64,000 bases of DNA from Variovorax paradoxus B4 (GTDB lineage: Bacteria > Pseudomonadota > Gammaproteobacteria > Burkholderiales > Burkholderiaceae_C). This document shows, piece after piece, positions 8,370 to 17,616 of the stretch. Every line of letters starts with the position of its first letter. The stretch's first letter is position 1. A program made the position numbers and the translations under genes. Below the pieces are notes generated by a model that was not told the origin of the DNA, made no database searches, and worked only from the letters and a program-made list of their open reading frames with translations. Location of the stretch: positions 62,001-126,000 of the forward strand of contig NC_022234.1 in assembly GCF_000463015.1 (NCBI RefSeq). Reading direction: 5' to 3'.

Positions 8370-9610
8370 CTCAAGGTCATTCCCGTGACGTCGATGGCCG
8401 GGGGGCGGCCGTTCATGATGTCGGTCACTATCTGTGCCGTGCCGCAGGCCATGGTCCAGCCCATGTGGCCGTGGCCGGTGTTGAGGTACAGGTTGTCGTG
8501 CCGGCTCCTGCCCAGGATGGGCGTGCCTTCGGGGGTCATCGGACGCAGGCCGGCCCAGAAGTCGGGCTTCTCGTAGTCCGCGCCGTCGGGAAACAGTTGG
8601 CGGGCCACGCGCAGCATCGGACCGAAGTCCGCCGGTGCATGCCGCGTGTCGTAGCCGCTGAACTCCGCCGTGGCGGTGAAGCGCAGGCGGTCGCCGAAGC
8701 GGGCCCAGGCCACGAGGTTGTTTTCGTCGACGCCGGCCAGTGATGGCGGCCTGTGATGTGTGTCGGTCGGAAAGGTGACCGAGTAGCCCTTGACCGGATA
8801 GATCGGCAGCCGGTAGCCGAGCGGACGTGCGGCAATCGGCGAATAGCTCCCCAGCGCCAGCACGTAGTCGTCGGCGGCGATGGCGCCCTGGTCGGTGTGC
8901 ACCGCGCGGATGCGGCTGGCATCGGCCTCGATGCGCTGGATGCTCGCATCCATCATGAAGTTCACGCCCGCCGCGCGGCAGCGTTCGGTGAGCGCCCGCG
9001 TGAACATGCGCGCATCGCCGCTCTCGTCGCTCGGGCAGTAGATGGCTCCGGCGATGTGCGGGCGCGCGTCGGCGAGCGCGGGTTCCTGCGCCACCACGCC
9101 GTCGCCGTCCAGCAGGTCCAGCTGCATGCCGCCGTCGGCCAGGATCTGCATGTTCGACTTGCCGCGTGCGAACGAAGCGTCGTCGCGGTAGAGATAGAGC
9201 GCGCCGCGACTGATGCGCTCGTACTGCAGGTCCTGCGCGGCGGTCAGCTGCTGCAGCAGTTCCTGCGAGTAGCGGCACAGCACCAGCTTGCGGCTGGTGT
9301 TGAGGCGCGAGCGCTCGGCGGTGCAGTTCTGCATGAACTTCCACAGCCAGGTCCACATGCGCGGATCGGGGTTGAGCTTCAGCCGGAGTGCCTGGCTGTC
9401 GTCGCGCAGCGAGCGCCAGAGAATGCCCGGCGCGCGCGGCGACGCCCAGGTGTAAGAGTGCCCCGGCGCCACCATGCCGGCATTGGCATAGCTGGTCTCC
9501 GCGGCGGGGAGCGGTTGGCGGTCGATCACCGTCACCTGGCGTCCTTGCGCGGCAAGATACCAGGCGGTAGCAACACCCGCCACGCCGGCACCGAGGACCA
9601 CGGTATGCAT
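8366..9610 (-). CDS. dadA: FAD-dependent D-amino-acid dehydrogenase (DadA-like)
   Basis: A 414-residue DAO-fold flavoenzyme. It starts with the Rossmann pattern VVLGAGVAGVATAWYLA (GxGxxG at 7-12) and ends with the GRSRHDNLYLNTGHGHMGWTMACGTA region. That C-terminal region is typical of DadA, where the GHG..GWT loop contacts flavin. The enzyme would oxidise D-amino acids to 2-imino acids and pass electrons to the respiratory chain. It lies 12 bases downstream of ridA and overlaps the racemase gene. Several DadA-like paralogues act on other amines such as 4-hydroxyproline, so the substrate is open. Confidence 0.82.
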   Translation of the reverse strand: MHTVVLGAGVAGVATAWYLAAQGRQVTVIDRQPLPAAETSYANAGMVAPGHSYTWASPRAPGILWRSLRDDSQALRLKLNPDPRMWTWLWKFMQNCTAERSRLNTSRKLVLCRYSQELLQQLTAAQDLQYERISRGALYLYRDDASFARGKSNMQILADGGMQLDLLDGDGVVAQEPALADARPHIAGAIYCPSDESGDARMFTRALTERCRAAGVNFMMDASIQRIEADASRIRAVHTDQGAIAADDYVLALGSYSPIAARPLGYRLPIYPVKGYSVTFPTDTHHRPPSLAGVDENNLVAWARFGDRLRFTATAEFSGYDTRHAPADFGPMLRVARQLFPDGADYEKPDFWAGLRPMTPEGTPILGRSRHDNLYLNTGHGHMGWTMACGTAQIVTDIMNGRPPAIDVTGMTLR

Positions 9611-9622
9611 TGCGGGGCTCCG

Positions 9623-9970
9623 TCAGACGGCCGCGATGACGCCGATTTCGACCGTGTAGGGCGGAAAGGCCAGCGCCGATTCCACACAGGCACGCGCCGG
9701 TGCATGGCCTTCGGGAACCCAGGCGTCCCACACCGTGTTCATCTCGGCGAAGGTCTTGTGGTCGGCCAGCCAGATCGTGGCCTGCACGATGCGCGTCTTG
9801 TCGCTGCCTGCTTCTTTCAGCAAGGCATCGATCTTGGCGACGATCTGTGCGGTCTGGCCTGCGGCGTCGGCCGCGGTGTCGCTCGCCACCTGGCCTGCGA
9901 GAAAGATGAAGCCGTTGGCGATCACGGTCTGGCTCATGCGTGCGTTGGTCTGGAGTCTTTGTATTGGCAT
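9623..9970 (-). CDS. RidA/YjgF-type imine deaminase
   Basis: A 115-residue RidA-family protein. The start ATG 9970 (MPIQRLQTN) is chosen because the family begins here; an in-frame upstream ATG would add ten unlikely residues. The conserved FLAGQVASD and the basic Arg in HAPARACVES, which binds the imino-acid carboxylate, are present. RidA hydrolyses reactive enamine/imine intermediates to keto acids and ammonia. That fits its place as first gene before the D-amino-acid dehydrogenase, whose product is an imine. Confidence 0.88.
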   Translation of the reverse strand: MPIQRLQTNARMSQTVIANGFIFLAGQVASDTAADAAGQTAQIVAKIDALLKEAGSDKTRIVQATIWLADHKTFAEMNTVWDAWVPEGHAPARACVESALAFPPYTVEIGVIAAV

Positions 9971-9993
9971 TGCGGATCGATCCTTGGATGGGA

Positions 9994-10030
9994 TGTGCAA
10001 AGTGAATTCACTTGCTTATTCACTTGCACA
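9994..10030. promoter_or_regulatory. nested palindrome upstream of ridA, candidate operator
   Basis: The perfect 10-base palindrome GTGAATTCAC (10002-10011) overlaps a larger imperfect dyad in which TGTGCAAAGTGAA (from 9994) faces TTCACTTGCACA (to 10030). TTCACTTGC occurs twice in direct orientation. The site lies 24-60 bases upstream of the first gene of the amino-acid operon, as expected for control by the encoded GntR regulator. Binding is inferred, not shown. Confidence 0.55.
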
Positions 10031-10491
10031 CAAAAACCATGCCAAATTCGCCGCGCTGGAAGTAGTGCCACTGCCTGTGGAAATCGCGTGCAGAAGGAGG
10101 CCTGTCACGCGAAACGGCTCACTGAATGGCATTACTTATTTGCGAGGGACGGCGGATCTCGATCGGAGGGCACGCATGCACTGTCGGTTGTGCACTGGCA
10201 TCTGGCGGAATGCAGCAGGAGGGCACCTTTTGAGTGCTCTTGTCAGGTCGATCGCTCTGCGTTGAGCAGCATCGCGACGAAGCTGTCTTGTCTTGAGCGA
10301 GGTGTCGAAAGTTTTTTCGAGGAAGTAGAACCATGCATGAATGCGCGTCACCTGACTGCGCATTCGCTCGCTGCAACTTCGATGTTGACACTACTTTTCA
10401 ACGCATCGATTCAAGCCGTCGCGCAAGCCGGTTTTGGCATGCTTTTTGTAGGTGTGCACACATCTGAATCAACAAGTGAGTTCAAGGTGCC
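10031..10491. other. divergent intergenic region between ridA and rmlB
   Basis: No gene is recognised here. It must hold the promoters for the leftward amino-acid operon and the rightward rml operon. A TTGACA hexamer at 10385-10390 is a possible -35 element for rmlB, but the matching -10 is weak. A small hairpin (TCGAAA...TTTCGA, 10305-10320) is present. Short open frames cross the region without domain similarity. Confidence 0.4.
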
Positions 10492-11574
10492 ATGATCCTG
10501 GTAACCGGCGGCGCGGGCTTCATCGGCGCCAACTTCGTACTCGACTGGCTGGCGCACAGCGATGAGCCTGTCGTGAATCTCGACAAACTGACCTACGCCG
10601 GCAACCTCGAGACGCTCGCGTCGCTCAAGGGCGACCCGCGGCACATCTTCGTGCAGGGCGACATCGGCGACAGCGCCCTGGTCGATCGCCTGCTGGCCGA
10701 GCACAAGCCGCGCGCCATCGTGAACTTTGCCGCGGAATCGCACGTGGACCGCTCCATCCACGGCCCCGAAGACTTCGTGCAGACCAACGTGCTCGGCACC
10801 TTCCGCCTGCTCGAGTCCGTGCGCGGCCACTGGAGCGCGCAGCCGGCCGAGCAGAAGGCCGCCTTCCGCTTCCTGCACGTGTCCACCGACGAGGTCTACG
10901 GCTCGCTCTCCAAGACCGACCCCGCCTTCACCGAAGAGAACAAGTACGAGCCCAACAGCCCCTACTCGGCCAGCAAGGCCGCCAGCGACCACCTCGTGCG
11001 CGCCTGGCACCACACCTACGGCCTGCCGGTGCTCACCACCAACTGCTCCAACAACTACGGGCCCTTCCACTTCCCCGAGAAGCTCATTCCGCTGATGATC
11101 GTCAACGCCCTGGCCGGCAAGCCCCTGCCCGTGTACGGCGACGGCATGCAGGTGCGCGACTGGCTCTACGTGAAGGACCATTGCAGCGCCATCCGCCGCG
11201 TGCTCGAAGCCGGCCAGCTCGGCGAGACCTACAACGTCGGCGGCTGGAACGAGAAGCCCAACATCGAGATCGTCCACACCGTCTGCGCCCTGCTCGACGA
11301 ACTGCGCCCCCGTGCCGACGGCCAGCCCTACAAGGCGCAGATCAGCTACGTCACTGACCGCCCCGGCCACGACCGCCGCTACGCCATCGACGCGCGCAAG
11401 CTCGAGCGCGAACTCGGCTGGAAGCCCGCCGAAACCTTCGACAGCGGCATCCGCAAGACCGTCGAGTGGTACCTGGCCCACGGCGAATGGGTGCGCAACG
11501 TGCAAAGCGGCGCCTACCGCGCATGGGTCGAGAAGCAATACGACGCCGCACCCGCGGCCCAGGCGGCGGCATGA
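10492..11574 (+). CDS. rmlB: dTDP-glucose 4,6-dehydratase
   Basis: A 360-residue extended SDR enzyme, second step of dTDP-L-rhamnose synthesis. The NAD-binding GGAGFIG is at residues 6-12, the catalytic TDEVYG at 132-137 and the YxxxK pair YSASK at 158-162. The length matches characterised RmlB (about 355). It opens a tightly packed rmlBDAC operon: its TGA overlaps the ATG of rmlD. The product supplies rhamnose for O-antigen, glycans or rhamnolipids. Confidence 0.96.
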   Translation: MILVTGGAGFIGANFVLDWLAHSDEPVVNLDKLTYAGNLETLASLKGDPRHIFVQGDIGDSALVDRLLAEHKPRAIVNFAAESHVDRSIHGPEDFVQTNVLGTFRLLESVRGHWSAQPAEQKAAFRFLHVSTDEVYGSLSKTDPAFTEENKYEPNSPYSASKAASDHLVRAWHHTYGLPVLTTNCSNNYGPFHFPEKLIPLMIVNALAGKPLPVYGDGMQVRDWLYVKDHCSAIRRVLEAGQLGETYNVGGWNEKPNIEIVHTVCALLDELRPRADGQPYKAQISYVTDRPGHDRRYAIDARKLERELGWKPAETFDSGIRKTVEWYLAHGEWVRNVQSGAYRAWVEKQYDAAPAAQAAA

Positions 11575-12461
11575 AGCTGCTGCTGCTGGGCAAGGGCGGC
11601 CAGGTCGGCTGGGAGCTGCAGCGCAGCCTTGCGCCGCTGGGCGAGCTGGTCGCGCTCGACTTCGACAGCACCGACTTCCACGCCGACTTCAGCCGCCCCG
11701 AGCAGCTGGCCGACACCGTGCTCAAAGTGCGCCCCGACGTCATCGTCAATGCCGCGGCCCACACCGCCGTCGACAAGGCCGAGAGCGAGCCCGAGTTCGC
11801 GCGCACCCTCAACGCCACCTCGCCCGGCGTGGTGGCCGAGGCCGCGCAGCAGATCGGCGCACTCATGGTGCACTACTCCACCGACTACGTCTTCGACGGC
11901 AGCGGCCGCACGCCCTGGAAGGAAGACGACGCCACCGGTCCGCTCAGCGTGTACGGCCGCACCAAGCTCGAAGGCGAGCAGCTGGTGGCAAAGCACTGCG
12001 CCAGCCACCTGATCTTCCGCACCAGCTGGGTCTACGCCGCGCGCGGCGGCAACTTTGCCAAGACCATGCTGCGCATCGCCAAGGAGCGCGATCGCCTGAC
12101 CGTCATCGACGACCAGTTCGGCGCGCCCACCGGCGCCGAGCTGCTGGCCGACGTCACGGCGCACGCCATTCGCGCCACCTTGCAGGACCCGGCCAAGGCT
12201 GGCCTGTATCACGCGGTGGCCGGCGGCGAGACCACCTGGCACGGCTATGCGCGCTTCGTGATCGAGCAGGCGAAGGCGGCGGGGGTCGCACTCAAGGCCG
12301 GGCCCGAAGCGGTCGAGCCCGTGCCCACCAGCGCCTTCCCGACGCCGGCCACGCGCCCGCACAACTCGCGCCTCGACACCACGAAACTGCAATCGACCTT
12401 CGACCTCGTGCTGCCCACCTGGCAGTCCGGCGTTGCGCGCATGTTGCGCGAAACTTTCTGA
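11571..12461 (+). CDS. rmlD: dTDP-4-dehydrorhamnose reductase
   Basis: A 296-residue SDR that reduces dTDP-4-keto-L-rhamnose to dTDP-L-rhamnose with NAD(P)H. It starts [16 protein letters not shown], the usual RmlD nucleotide-binding front, and carries YSTDYVFDG with the active-site Thr/Asp and YGRTKLEGE with the Tyr-Lys pair. The ATGA overlap with rmlB fixes the start. It is the last enzymatic step of the pathway although second in gene order. Confidence 0.95.
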   Translation: MKLLLLGKGGQVGWELQRSLAPLGELVALDFDSTDFHADFSRPEQLADTVLKVRPDVIVNAAAHTAVDKAESEPEFARTLNATSPGVVAEAAQQIGALMVHYSTDYVFDGSGRTPWKEDDATGPLSVYGRTKLEGEQLVAKHCASHLIFRTSWVYAARGGNFAKTMLRIAKERDRLTVIDDQFGAPTGAELLADVTAHAIRATLQDPAKAGLYHAVAGGETTWHGYARFVIEQAKAAGVALKAGPEAVEPVPTSAFPTPATRPHNSRLDTTKLQSTFDLVLPTWQSGVARMLRETF

Positions 12462-12486
12462 TGGCAGACAAGAGACACGACACCCC

Positions 12487-13383
12487 ATGACCAAGACGAC
12501 GCAACGCAAAGGCATCATCCTCGCCGGAGGCTCCGGCACCCGGCTGCACCCCGCCACGCTCGCGCTCAGCAAGCAGCTGCTGCCGGTGTACGACAAGCCG
12601 ATGATCTACTACCCGCTCAGCACGCTGATGCTCGGCGGCATGCGCGACATCCTGATCATCAGCACGCCGCAGGACACGCCGCGCTTCCAGCAACTGCTGG
12701 GCGACGGCAGCCAGTGGGGCATCAACCTGCAGTACGCGGTGCAGCCCAGTCCCGATGGTTTGGCACAGGCCTTCATCATCGGCGACAAATTCGTAGGAAA
12801 TTCGCCGAGCGCGCTGGTGCTGGGTGACAACATCTTCTACGGCCACGACTTTGCGCACCTGCTGGCCGATGCCGATTCGAAGCCCTCCGGCGCCACCGTC
12901 TTCGCCTATCACGTGCACGACCCCGAGCGCTACGGCGTGGTGGCCTTCGACGACAAGGGCAAGGCCAGCAGCATCGAGGAGAAGCCGGCCAAGCCCAAGA
13001 GCAGCTACGCCGTCACGGGCCTGTACTTCTACGACAACCAGGTGGTCGAGATCGCCAAGGCCGTGAAGCCGAGTGCGCGCGGCGAACTGGAGATCACGGC
13101 GGTCAACCAGGCCTACCTTGACTTGGACCAGCTCAACGTGCAGATCATGCAGCGCGGCTATGCTTGGCTGGACACCGGCACGCACGAGAGCCTGCTGGAA
13201 GCCGGCCAGTTCATCGCCACGCTGGAGCACCGGCAGGGCCTGAAGATCGCCTGCCCGGAAGAGATCGCGTGGCGCAATGGGTTCATCGACCGCGAGCAGC
13301 TGGCCAGGCTGGCCGCGCCGCTGCAGAAGAATGGCTACGGCAAGTACCTGAACCATCTGCTGGCCGAGGAGGTGCGCTCGTGA
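12487..13383 (+). CDS. rmlA: glucose-1-phosphate thymidylyltransferase
   Basis: A 298-residue nucleotidyltransferase, first step of the pathway (glucose-1-P + dTTP to dTDP-glucose). The signature [16 protein letters not shown] and the [17 protein letters not shown] segment that binds nucleotide and sugar phosphate are both present. ATG 12487 gives the family N-terminus (MTKTTQRKG); the frame is open upstream but lies inside rmlD. It is 25 bases after rmlD and is coupled to rmlC through a GTGA overlap. Confidence 0.96.
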   Translation: MTKTTQRKGIILAGGSGTRLHPATLALSKQLLPVYDKPMIYYPLSTLMLGGMRDILIISTPQDTPRFQQLLGDGSQWGINLQYAVQPSPDGLAQAFIIGDKFVGNSPSALVLGDNIFYGHDFAHLLADADSKPSGATVFAYHVHDPERYGVVAFDDKGKASSIEEKPAKPKSSYAVTGLYFYDNQVVEIAKAVKPSARGELEITAVNQAYLDLDQLNVQIMQRGYAWLDTGTHESLLEAGQFIATLEHRQGLKIACPEEIAWRNGFIDREQLARLAAPLQKNGYGKYLNHLLAEEVRS

Positions 13384-13925
13384 AGGCCACGCCGACCGCC
13401 ATTCCCGAGGTGCTGATCATCGAGCCGAAGGTCTTCGGCGATGCGCGCGGCTTCTTCTACGAGAGCTTCAACGGCAAGGCGTTCGACGAGGCGGTCGGGC
13501 GGCACATCGAGTTCGTGCAGGACAACCATTCGCGCTCGGCCAAGGGCGTGCTGCGCGGATTGCACTATCAGATTCAGCAGCCGCAAGGCAAGCTGGTGCG
13601 TGTGGCGCAGGGCGAAGTGTTCGACGTGGCCGTGGACATCCGCAAGTCGTCGCCTACCTTCGGAAAATGGGTGGGGGTGGAGCTCAGCGAGGACAACCAC
13701 AGGCAGCTGTGGGTGCCTGAGGGGTTTGCGCACGGATTCCTGGTGCTGAGCGAGACGGCGGAGTTTTTGTACAAGACCACTGATTACTATGCGCCAGTGC
13801 ATGAGCGGTGCATCGCATGGAACGACCCCGGCTTGGCGATCGCGTGGCCGGATACCGGCGTCGGCCTGCAACTCTCACTCAAGGATCTGGCTGGCGCAAG
13901 ACTGGAAAACGCAGAAATCCCGTAG
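13380..13925 (+). CDS. rmlC: dTDP-4-dehydrorhamnose 3,5-epimerase
   Basis: A 181-residue cupin epimerase, third step of dTDP-rhamnose synthesis. The active-site pattern [15 protein letters not shown] holds the catalytic histidine, and [12 protein letters not shown] holds the second active-site tyrosine. The start is GTG 13380, overlapping the rmlA stop. About 100 bases after its end lies debris of an IS3 transposase, so the operon ends at a site of past insertion. Confidence 0.95.
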   Translation: MKATPTAIPEVLIIEPKVFGDARGFFYESFNGKAFDEAVGRHIEFVQDNHSRSAKGVLRGLHYQIQQPQGKLVRVAQGEVFDVAVDIRKSSPTFGKWVGVELSEDNHRQLWVPEGFAHGFLVLSETAEFLYKTTDYYAPVHERCIAWNDPGLAIAWPDTGVGLQLSLKDLAGARLENAEIP

Positions 13926-14029
13926 TGTGGTGAGTTGGAAAGTTCGCAGGTAAAACCTCACGACGCTGGCAAGGCTGTCTTCAGTGGTCTTCGACCATAC
14001 GAAGGGCTTCGCTTCGGCGTGACGCCCAG

Positions 14030-14113
14030 AGCAAGTACGCCTTGTCGGCCAACCTCATCCAGATGTGGCTGGCGCAGTTCGACCGCGGCGAACTCAGCAA
14101 CGAGGAAGTCGAG
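14030..14113 (+). mobile_element. IS3-family OrfA remnant
   Basis: About 28 codons read SKYALSANLIQMWLAQ and then FDRGELSNEEVE. This matches the middle of an IS3-family OrfA (the helix and leucine-zipper-like region after the helix-turn-helix). There is no start, no stop in the expected place and no OrfB next to it. The rest of the 13926-14328 interval has no recognisable gene. The part from about 14130 is AT-richer and probably carries the promoter of the following Bug receptor gene. Confidence 0.6.
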
Positions 14114-14328
14114 GGGGGCCAAGTTTGGTGTATGAATGACAACGCTAAGTTGTTGAATTTAAAAGAGGATATCTCCTCCGTCGCCCAGATGATGGATTAG
14201 ATCAACTGTCTGTTGTGAGTGTATAACCATGTAACAAATGACACGGGAAGAAACGAATGTGGGCTGGCGATTGTCGCCGTGAAGCCCCGCGCGCGCCCGT
14301 TCGCCACCACTGCAAGCAGGAAGATCCG

Positions 14329-15309
14329 ATGACCGCATTCCTTTGCCGGCGCAAGCTCGCGGCATGGTGCCTGGCGCTCGCCGCCGGTGCCGCTCCCCTC
14401 GCCCACGCCCAGGCGCCCGCGCTCGATGGCTCGCTCACGCTCGTGGTCGGCTACACCGCCGGCGGCAGCACCGACCGCATCGCGCGCCTGGTCGCCGAGC
14501 GGCTGGGCCCGAAACTTGGCGTGGCGGTCACGGTGGAGAACCGCCCCGGCGAAGGCGGCCGGCTCGCGGCCAAGGAGGTCAGGCGCGCGGCCGCGGGGCA
14601 GAACGTGCTGATGCTCGGCAACCCGGCGGTGATGGTGGTGGCACCGCTCGTGTTCAAGGACGCGGGCTACGACGCCGAGAAGGACTTCGTGCCGGTGTCG
14701 CAGGTCAGCAGCTACGACTTCGCACTGGCCGTGGGCAACAAGCTGCAGCTCGACCGCGCGATGTTCCTGGTGGGCCGGCTCTGGGCGCATCCGGAGGAGG
14801 CCGTCTTCGGCGTGCCGGCCACCGGCAGCCTGCCGCACTTCTTCGGCCTGATGGTGGGCGACGCGCTGAGCGTGCAGCCGCAGATCAAGGGCTATGGCGG
14901 CTCGGCGCCGCTGTCGGCCGACCTGAGCGGCGGCAGCCTGCCGATCGCCATCGATACGCTCGACTCGCTCTATGGGCAGCACGTGGCCGGCAAGATCCGC
15001 ATCCTCGCCGTGTCGGGCAAGAAGCGCGTGAGCTTTGCGCCGACCATCCCCACCTTCCGCGAGGCCGGCATGAAGATCGATGCCGACGGCTGGAACACCT
15101 TCTTTGCCCCGGCCTCGATGCCGCCGGCCAAGGTGCAGCTGCTGGCCGGCAAGATCCGCGAGGTCATGCAGGAACCGGCGCTGCAGAAAGCCGCCAACGC
15201 CGCCTACATCACGCCCGTCGTCAGCACGCAGGCCGAGACCGTGCAGATGCTCAAGGCCTTCCGCCAGCAGTGGGAGCCGGTGGTGCGGCGCTCGGGCTTC
15301 CAGCCCTGA
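14329..15309 (+). CDS. Bug-family periplasmic solute receptor (TctC-like)
   Basis: A 326-residue extracytoplasmic receptor of the tripartite tricarboxylate transporter class. The signal peptide ends about ...APLAHAQA. The mature protein has the family opening LTLVVGYTAGGSTDRIARLVAERLG and a VENRPGEGGRLAAKEV loop, which is usually NRPGAGG. ATG 14329 follows an AGGA site. No TctA/TctB membrane genes are in the window, as is common for the very numerous Bug paralogues of beta-proteobacteria, so the ligand is unknown. It converges on the next Bug gene. Confidence 0.85.
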   Translation: MTAFLCRRKLAAWCLALAAGAAPLAHAQAPALDGSLTLVVGYTAGGSTDRIARLVAERLGPKLGVAVTVENRPGEGGRLAAKEVRRAAAGQNVLMLGNPAVMVVAPLVFKDAGYDAEKDFVPVSQVSSYDFALAVGNKLQLDRAMFLVGRLWAHPEEAVFGVPATGSLPHFFGLMVGDALSVQPQIKGYGGSAPLSADLSGGSLPIAIDTLDSLYGQHVAGKIRILAVSGKKRVSFAPTIPTFREAGMKIDADGWNTFFAPASMPPAKVQLLAGKIREVMQEPALQKAANAAYITPVVSTQAETVQMLKAFRQQWEPVVRRSGFQP

Positions 15310-15339
15310 GCGGTCGGTCGGCCCGCTGCCCTCGTCGCA

Positions 15340-16317
15340 TCAGTCGGCGTATTCGCCGGCGTCCCTGATCACCTTCGACCACCGCGCTTTTTCGGCTTCA
15401 AGGTATTTCCTGTGGCCGGCAGGGTCGAGTCGGTCGTCATTGACGACTGTGAGGCCGAGCGCCTCTTCCCGCTTGATCAGATCAGGATCTTTCAACGCGG
15501 TGCGCAGTGCGGCGTTGAGCTTGGCGAGCACTGCGGGAGGCGTGCCGCGCGGTGCGTACAAGCCGTGCCAGACTTGTACGTTGAAGTCTTTCAGTCCGGC
15601 TTCAGACAGGGTCGGCGTGTCCTTCAGTGCCGCGAGCGGTAGCCGCTGCAAGCTGGTGACGCCGTAGACCTTGACCTTCTTGCCCTCGATCTGCGGCACC
15701 GCGTTGGTCGCCTGTTCGCACATCACATCGACCTGGCCGCCGATGAGGTCCGTCATCGCCGGCGCGGTCCCCTTGTAGGGCACGGGCGTCATGCTCGTCT
15801 TCAGTGCGCCCTGGAGCATCAGGCCGCACAGGTGCGATGCGGAACCTATCCCCGCGTTGGCGAGGTTCACCTTGCCGCCATTCGACGCGATCCACTGGCG
15901 CAACTCGGCGAAGTTGCCGGCAGCGAGGCTCGGCTTGCCTATCAGCACCGAGGGCGCTTCGTTGATAAGACCCAGGGTTTCAAAATCTTCCGGCACCTTG
16001 TAGCTGAGCTTGCGGTACAGGGCCGGTGCGGTTGCCATGCCGATGTGATGCACCAGCAGCGTGTAGCCGTCCGGCGCGGCACGGGCAACCTTGGCCGAGC
16101 CGATGGTGCCGCCCGCGCCGGCGGCGTTGTCGACGACGACGGTCTGGCCCAGAGGCTTGCGAAGCGCCTCGGCCAGGTCCCGGGCGATCTTGTCGCTCGG
16201 GCCGCCGGCGGCAAAAGGCACGACCAGCGTGACGGGCTTGTCGGGAAACTCTGCGCACGCCAACGAAGTGAATCCGAGCACGGCGAGGCCGGCGCCAAAG
16301 CGCCAAAGATGGATCAT
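15340..16317 (-). CDS. Bug-family periplasmic solute receptor, linked to D-tartrate dehydratase
   Basis: A 325-residue Bug/TctC receptor with a signal peptide ending ...TSLACA. It has the family elements TLVVPFAAGGPSDKIARDLAEAL and NAAGAGGTIGSAKVARAAPDGYTLL. It lies 27 bases downstream of the D-tartrate dehydratase gene on the same strand, so the two form an operon divergent from a LysR regulator. The most likely ligand by context is therefore tartrate or a related hydroxy-dicarboxylate. Confidence 0.87.
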   Translation of the reverse strand: MIHLWRFGAGLAVLGFTSLACAEFPDKPVTLVVPFAAGGPSDKIARDLAEALRKPLGQTVVVDNAAGAGGTIGSAKVARAAPDGYTLLVHHIGMATAPALYRKLSYKVPEDFETLGLINEAPSVLIGKPSLAAGNFAELRQWIASNGGKVNLANAGIGSASHLCGLMLQGALKTSMTPVPYKGTAPAMTDLIGGQVDVMCEQATNAVPQIEGKKVKVYGVTSLQRLPLAALKDTPTLSEAGLKDFNVQVWHGLYAPRGTPPAVLAKLNAALRTALKDPDLIKREEALGLTVVNDDRLDPAGHRKYLEAEKARWSKVIRDAGEYAD

Positions 16318-16344
16318 GGTCTTGTCTCCTTGGGTTTGCGGGCG

Positions 16345-17511
16345 TCAGGCCGACAGCGCCTGCATCTCGCGATACAGATCGGCCTTGCCTTCGAAGCCGA
16401 TGCCAGGCAGGTCAGGCAGCGTCACATAGCTGTTCTCGACCTTCACGCCATCCGGGAATCCGCCGAACGGCTGGAACAGGTCGGGGTAGGACTCGTTGCC
16501 GCCCAGTCCGAGCCCGGCGGCAATGTTCAGCGACATCTGGTGTCCGCCATGGGGGATGCAGCGACTGGCCGACCAGCCGTGCTCCTTGAGCATCTCGAGC
16601 GTGCGCAGGTACTCCACCAGGCCGTAGCTCAGCGCGCAGTCGAACTGCAGCCAGTCGCGGTCGGGGCGCATGCCGCCGTAGCGGATCAGGTTGCGCGCAT
16701 CCTGCATCGAGAAGAGATCTTCGCCCGTGGCCATCGGGTTTTTGTAGAAGTTGCGCAGCGCCGCCTGGAGTTCGAAGTCCAGCGGGTCGCCCGGCTCCTC
16801 GTACCAGAACAGGTCGTATTGCGAAAGCGCCTTGGCGTAGGCGATGGCGGTTTCAAGGTCGAAGCGCCCGTTCGCGTCGACGCAGAGCTTCTGACCGTCC
16901 TGCAGCACTTCCATGATCGAATCGATGCGGCGAAGGTCTTCGTCGAGCGAGGCGCCGCCGATCTTCTTCTTGACGACCGTGTAGCCGCGGTCGATGTAGC
17001 TGCGCATCTCGTCCTGGAGCTTCCTGTGGTCCTGCCCAGGGTAGTAGTAGCCGCCCGCTGCGTAGACGAAGATCTTGCGATTGGGCTTGCCGTCCCCATA
17101 GCGGTCGGCCAGCAACTGGAAAAGGGGCTTGCCCTCGATCTTGGCCACAGCGTCCCACACCGCCATGTCGATGGTGCCGATCGCCACGGAGCGTTCACCA
17201 TGGCCGCCCGGCTTCTCGTTGGTGAACATCGTGTTCCAGATCTTGTGCGGGTCGAGGTTGTCGCCCGTGTCGTCGACGAGCGAAGCCGGATCCGCTTCGA
17301 GGATGCGCGGGATGAACCGCTCGCGCATCAGCTTGCCCTGGCCATAGCGGCCGTTCGAATTGAAACCGTAGCCGACGACCGGCTTGCCGTCGCGGATCAC
17401 GTCGGTGATCACCGCGACAAGACTCAGCGTCATCTTGCTAAAGTCGATATAGGCGTTGCGGATGGGCGAGCTGATGGGGATGGTTTTCTCGCGGATTTCG
17501 ACGATCTTCAT
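16345..17511 (-). CDS. tarD: D(-)-tartrate dehydratase (enolase superfamily)
   Basis: A 388-residue mandelate-racemase-like enzyme closely resembling the characterised Bradyrhizobium D-tartrate dehydratase. Shared blocks include SSPIRNAYIDFSKM, EKPGGHGERSVA and GMRPDRDWLQFDCALSYG. The KKK of the catalytic lysine motif is at 181-183, metal ligands lie in VDANGR (212), YEE (238-239) and GED (264), and the catalytic His is in CIPHGGHQ (about 321). It would convert D-tartrate to oxaloacetate. It is the first gene after the divergent promoter, followed by a Bug receptor. Confidence 0.88.
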   Translation of the reverse strand: MKIVEIREKTIPISSPIRNAYIDFSKMTLSLVAVITDVIRDGKPVVGYGFNSNGRYGQGKLMRERFIPRILEADPASLVDDTGDNLDPHKIWNTMFTNEKPGGHGERSVAIGTIDMAVWDAVAKIEGKPLFQLLADRYGDGKPNRKIFVYAAGGYYYPGQDHRKLQDEMRSYIDRGYTVVKKKIGGASLDEDLRRIDSIMEVLQDGQKLCVDANGRFDLETAIAYAKALSQYDLFWYEEPGDPLDFELQAALRNFYKNPMATGEDLFSMQDARNLIRYGGMRPDRDWLQFDCALSYGLVEYLRTLEMLKEHGWSASRCIPHGGHQMSLNIAAGLGLGGNESYPDLFQPFGGFPDGVKVENSYVTLPDLPGIGFEGKADLYREMQALSA

Positions 17512-17616
17512 GGTTGGTTCCAGAGGGTGTTTGATTGAGAGCCTCTATGGTCCGCCGCGCGGGATTTTTGGGCCAATGCTCCTTTTCGCTGCTTCCATGC
17601 ACTGGACGAACCGCAC

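Noticed and set aside
7590..9731. Apparent large fusion protein running through the racemase and DadA genes
   Set aside because: The upstream part is a wrong-frame reading of the DadA gene; the ATGA overlap shows two separate proteins.
10305..10320. TCGAAA...TTTCGA hairpin as a terminator
   Set aside because: The stem is short, there is no gene just upstream on either strand, and no T-run beyond the stem itself.
5606..10495. Very long open frames on the + strand opposite the amino-acid operon (more than 500 codons each)
   Set aside because: They are antisense to well-supported genes, rich in Arg/His/Gln as expected from reading GC-rich codons backwards, and show no domain or ribosome site.
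12292..13356. Leftward frame of more than 350 codons across rmlA
   Set aside because: It is antisense to an unmistakable thymidylyltransferase; no recognisable protein.
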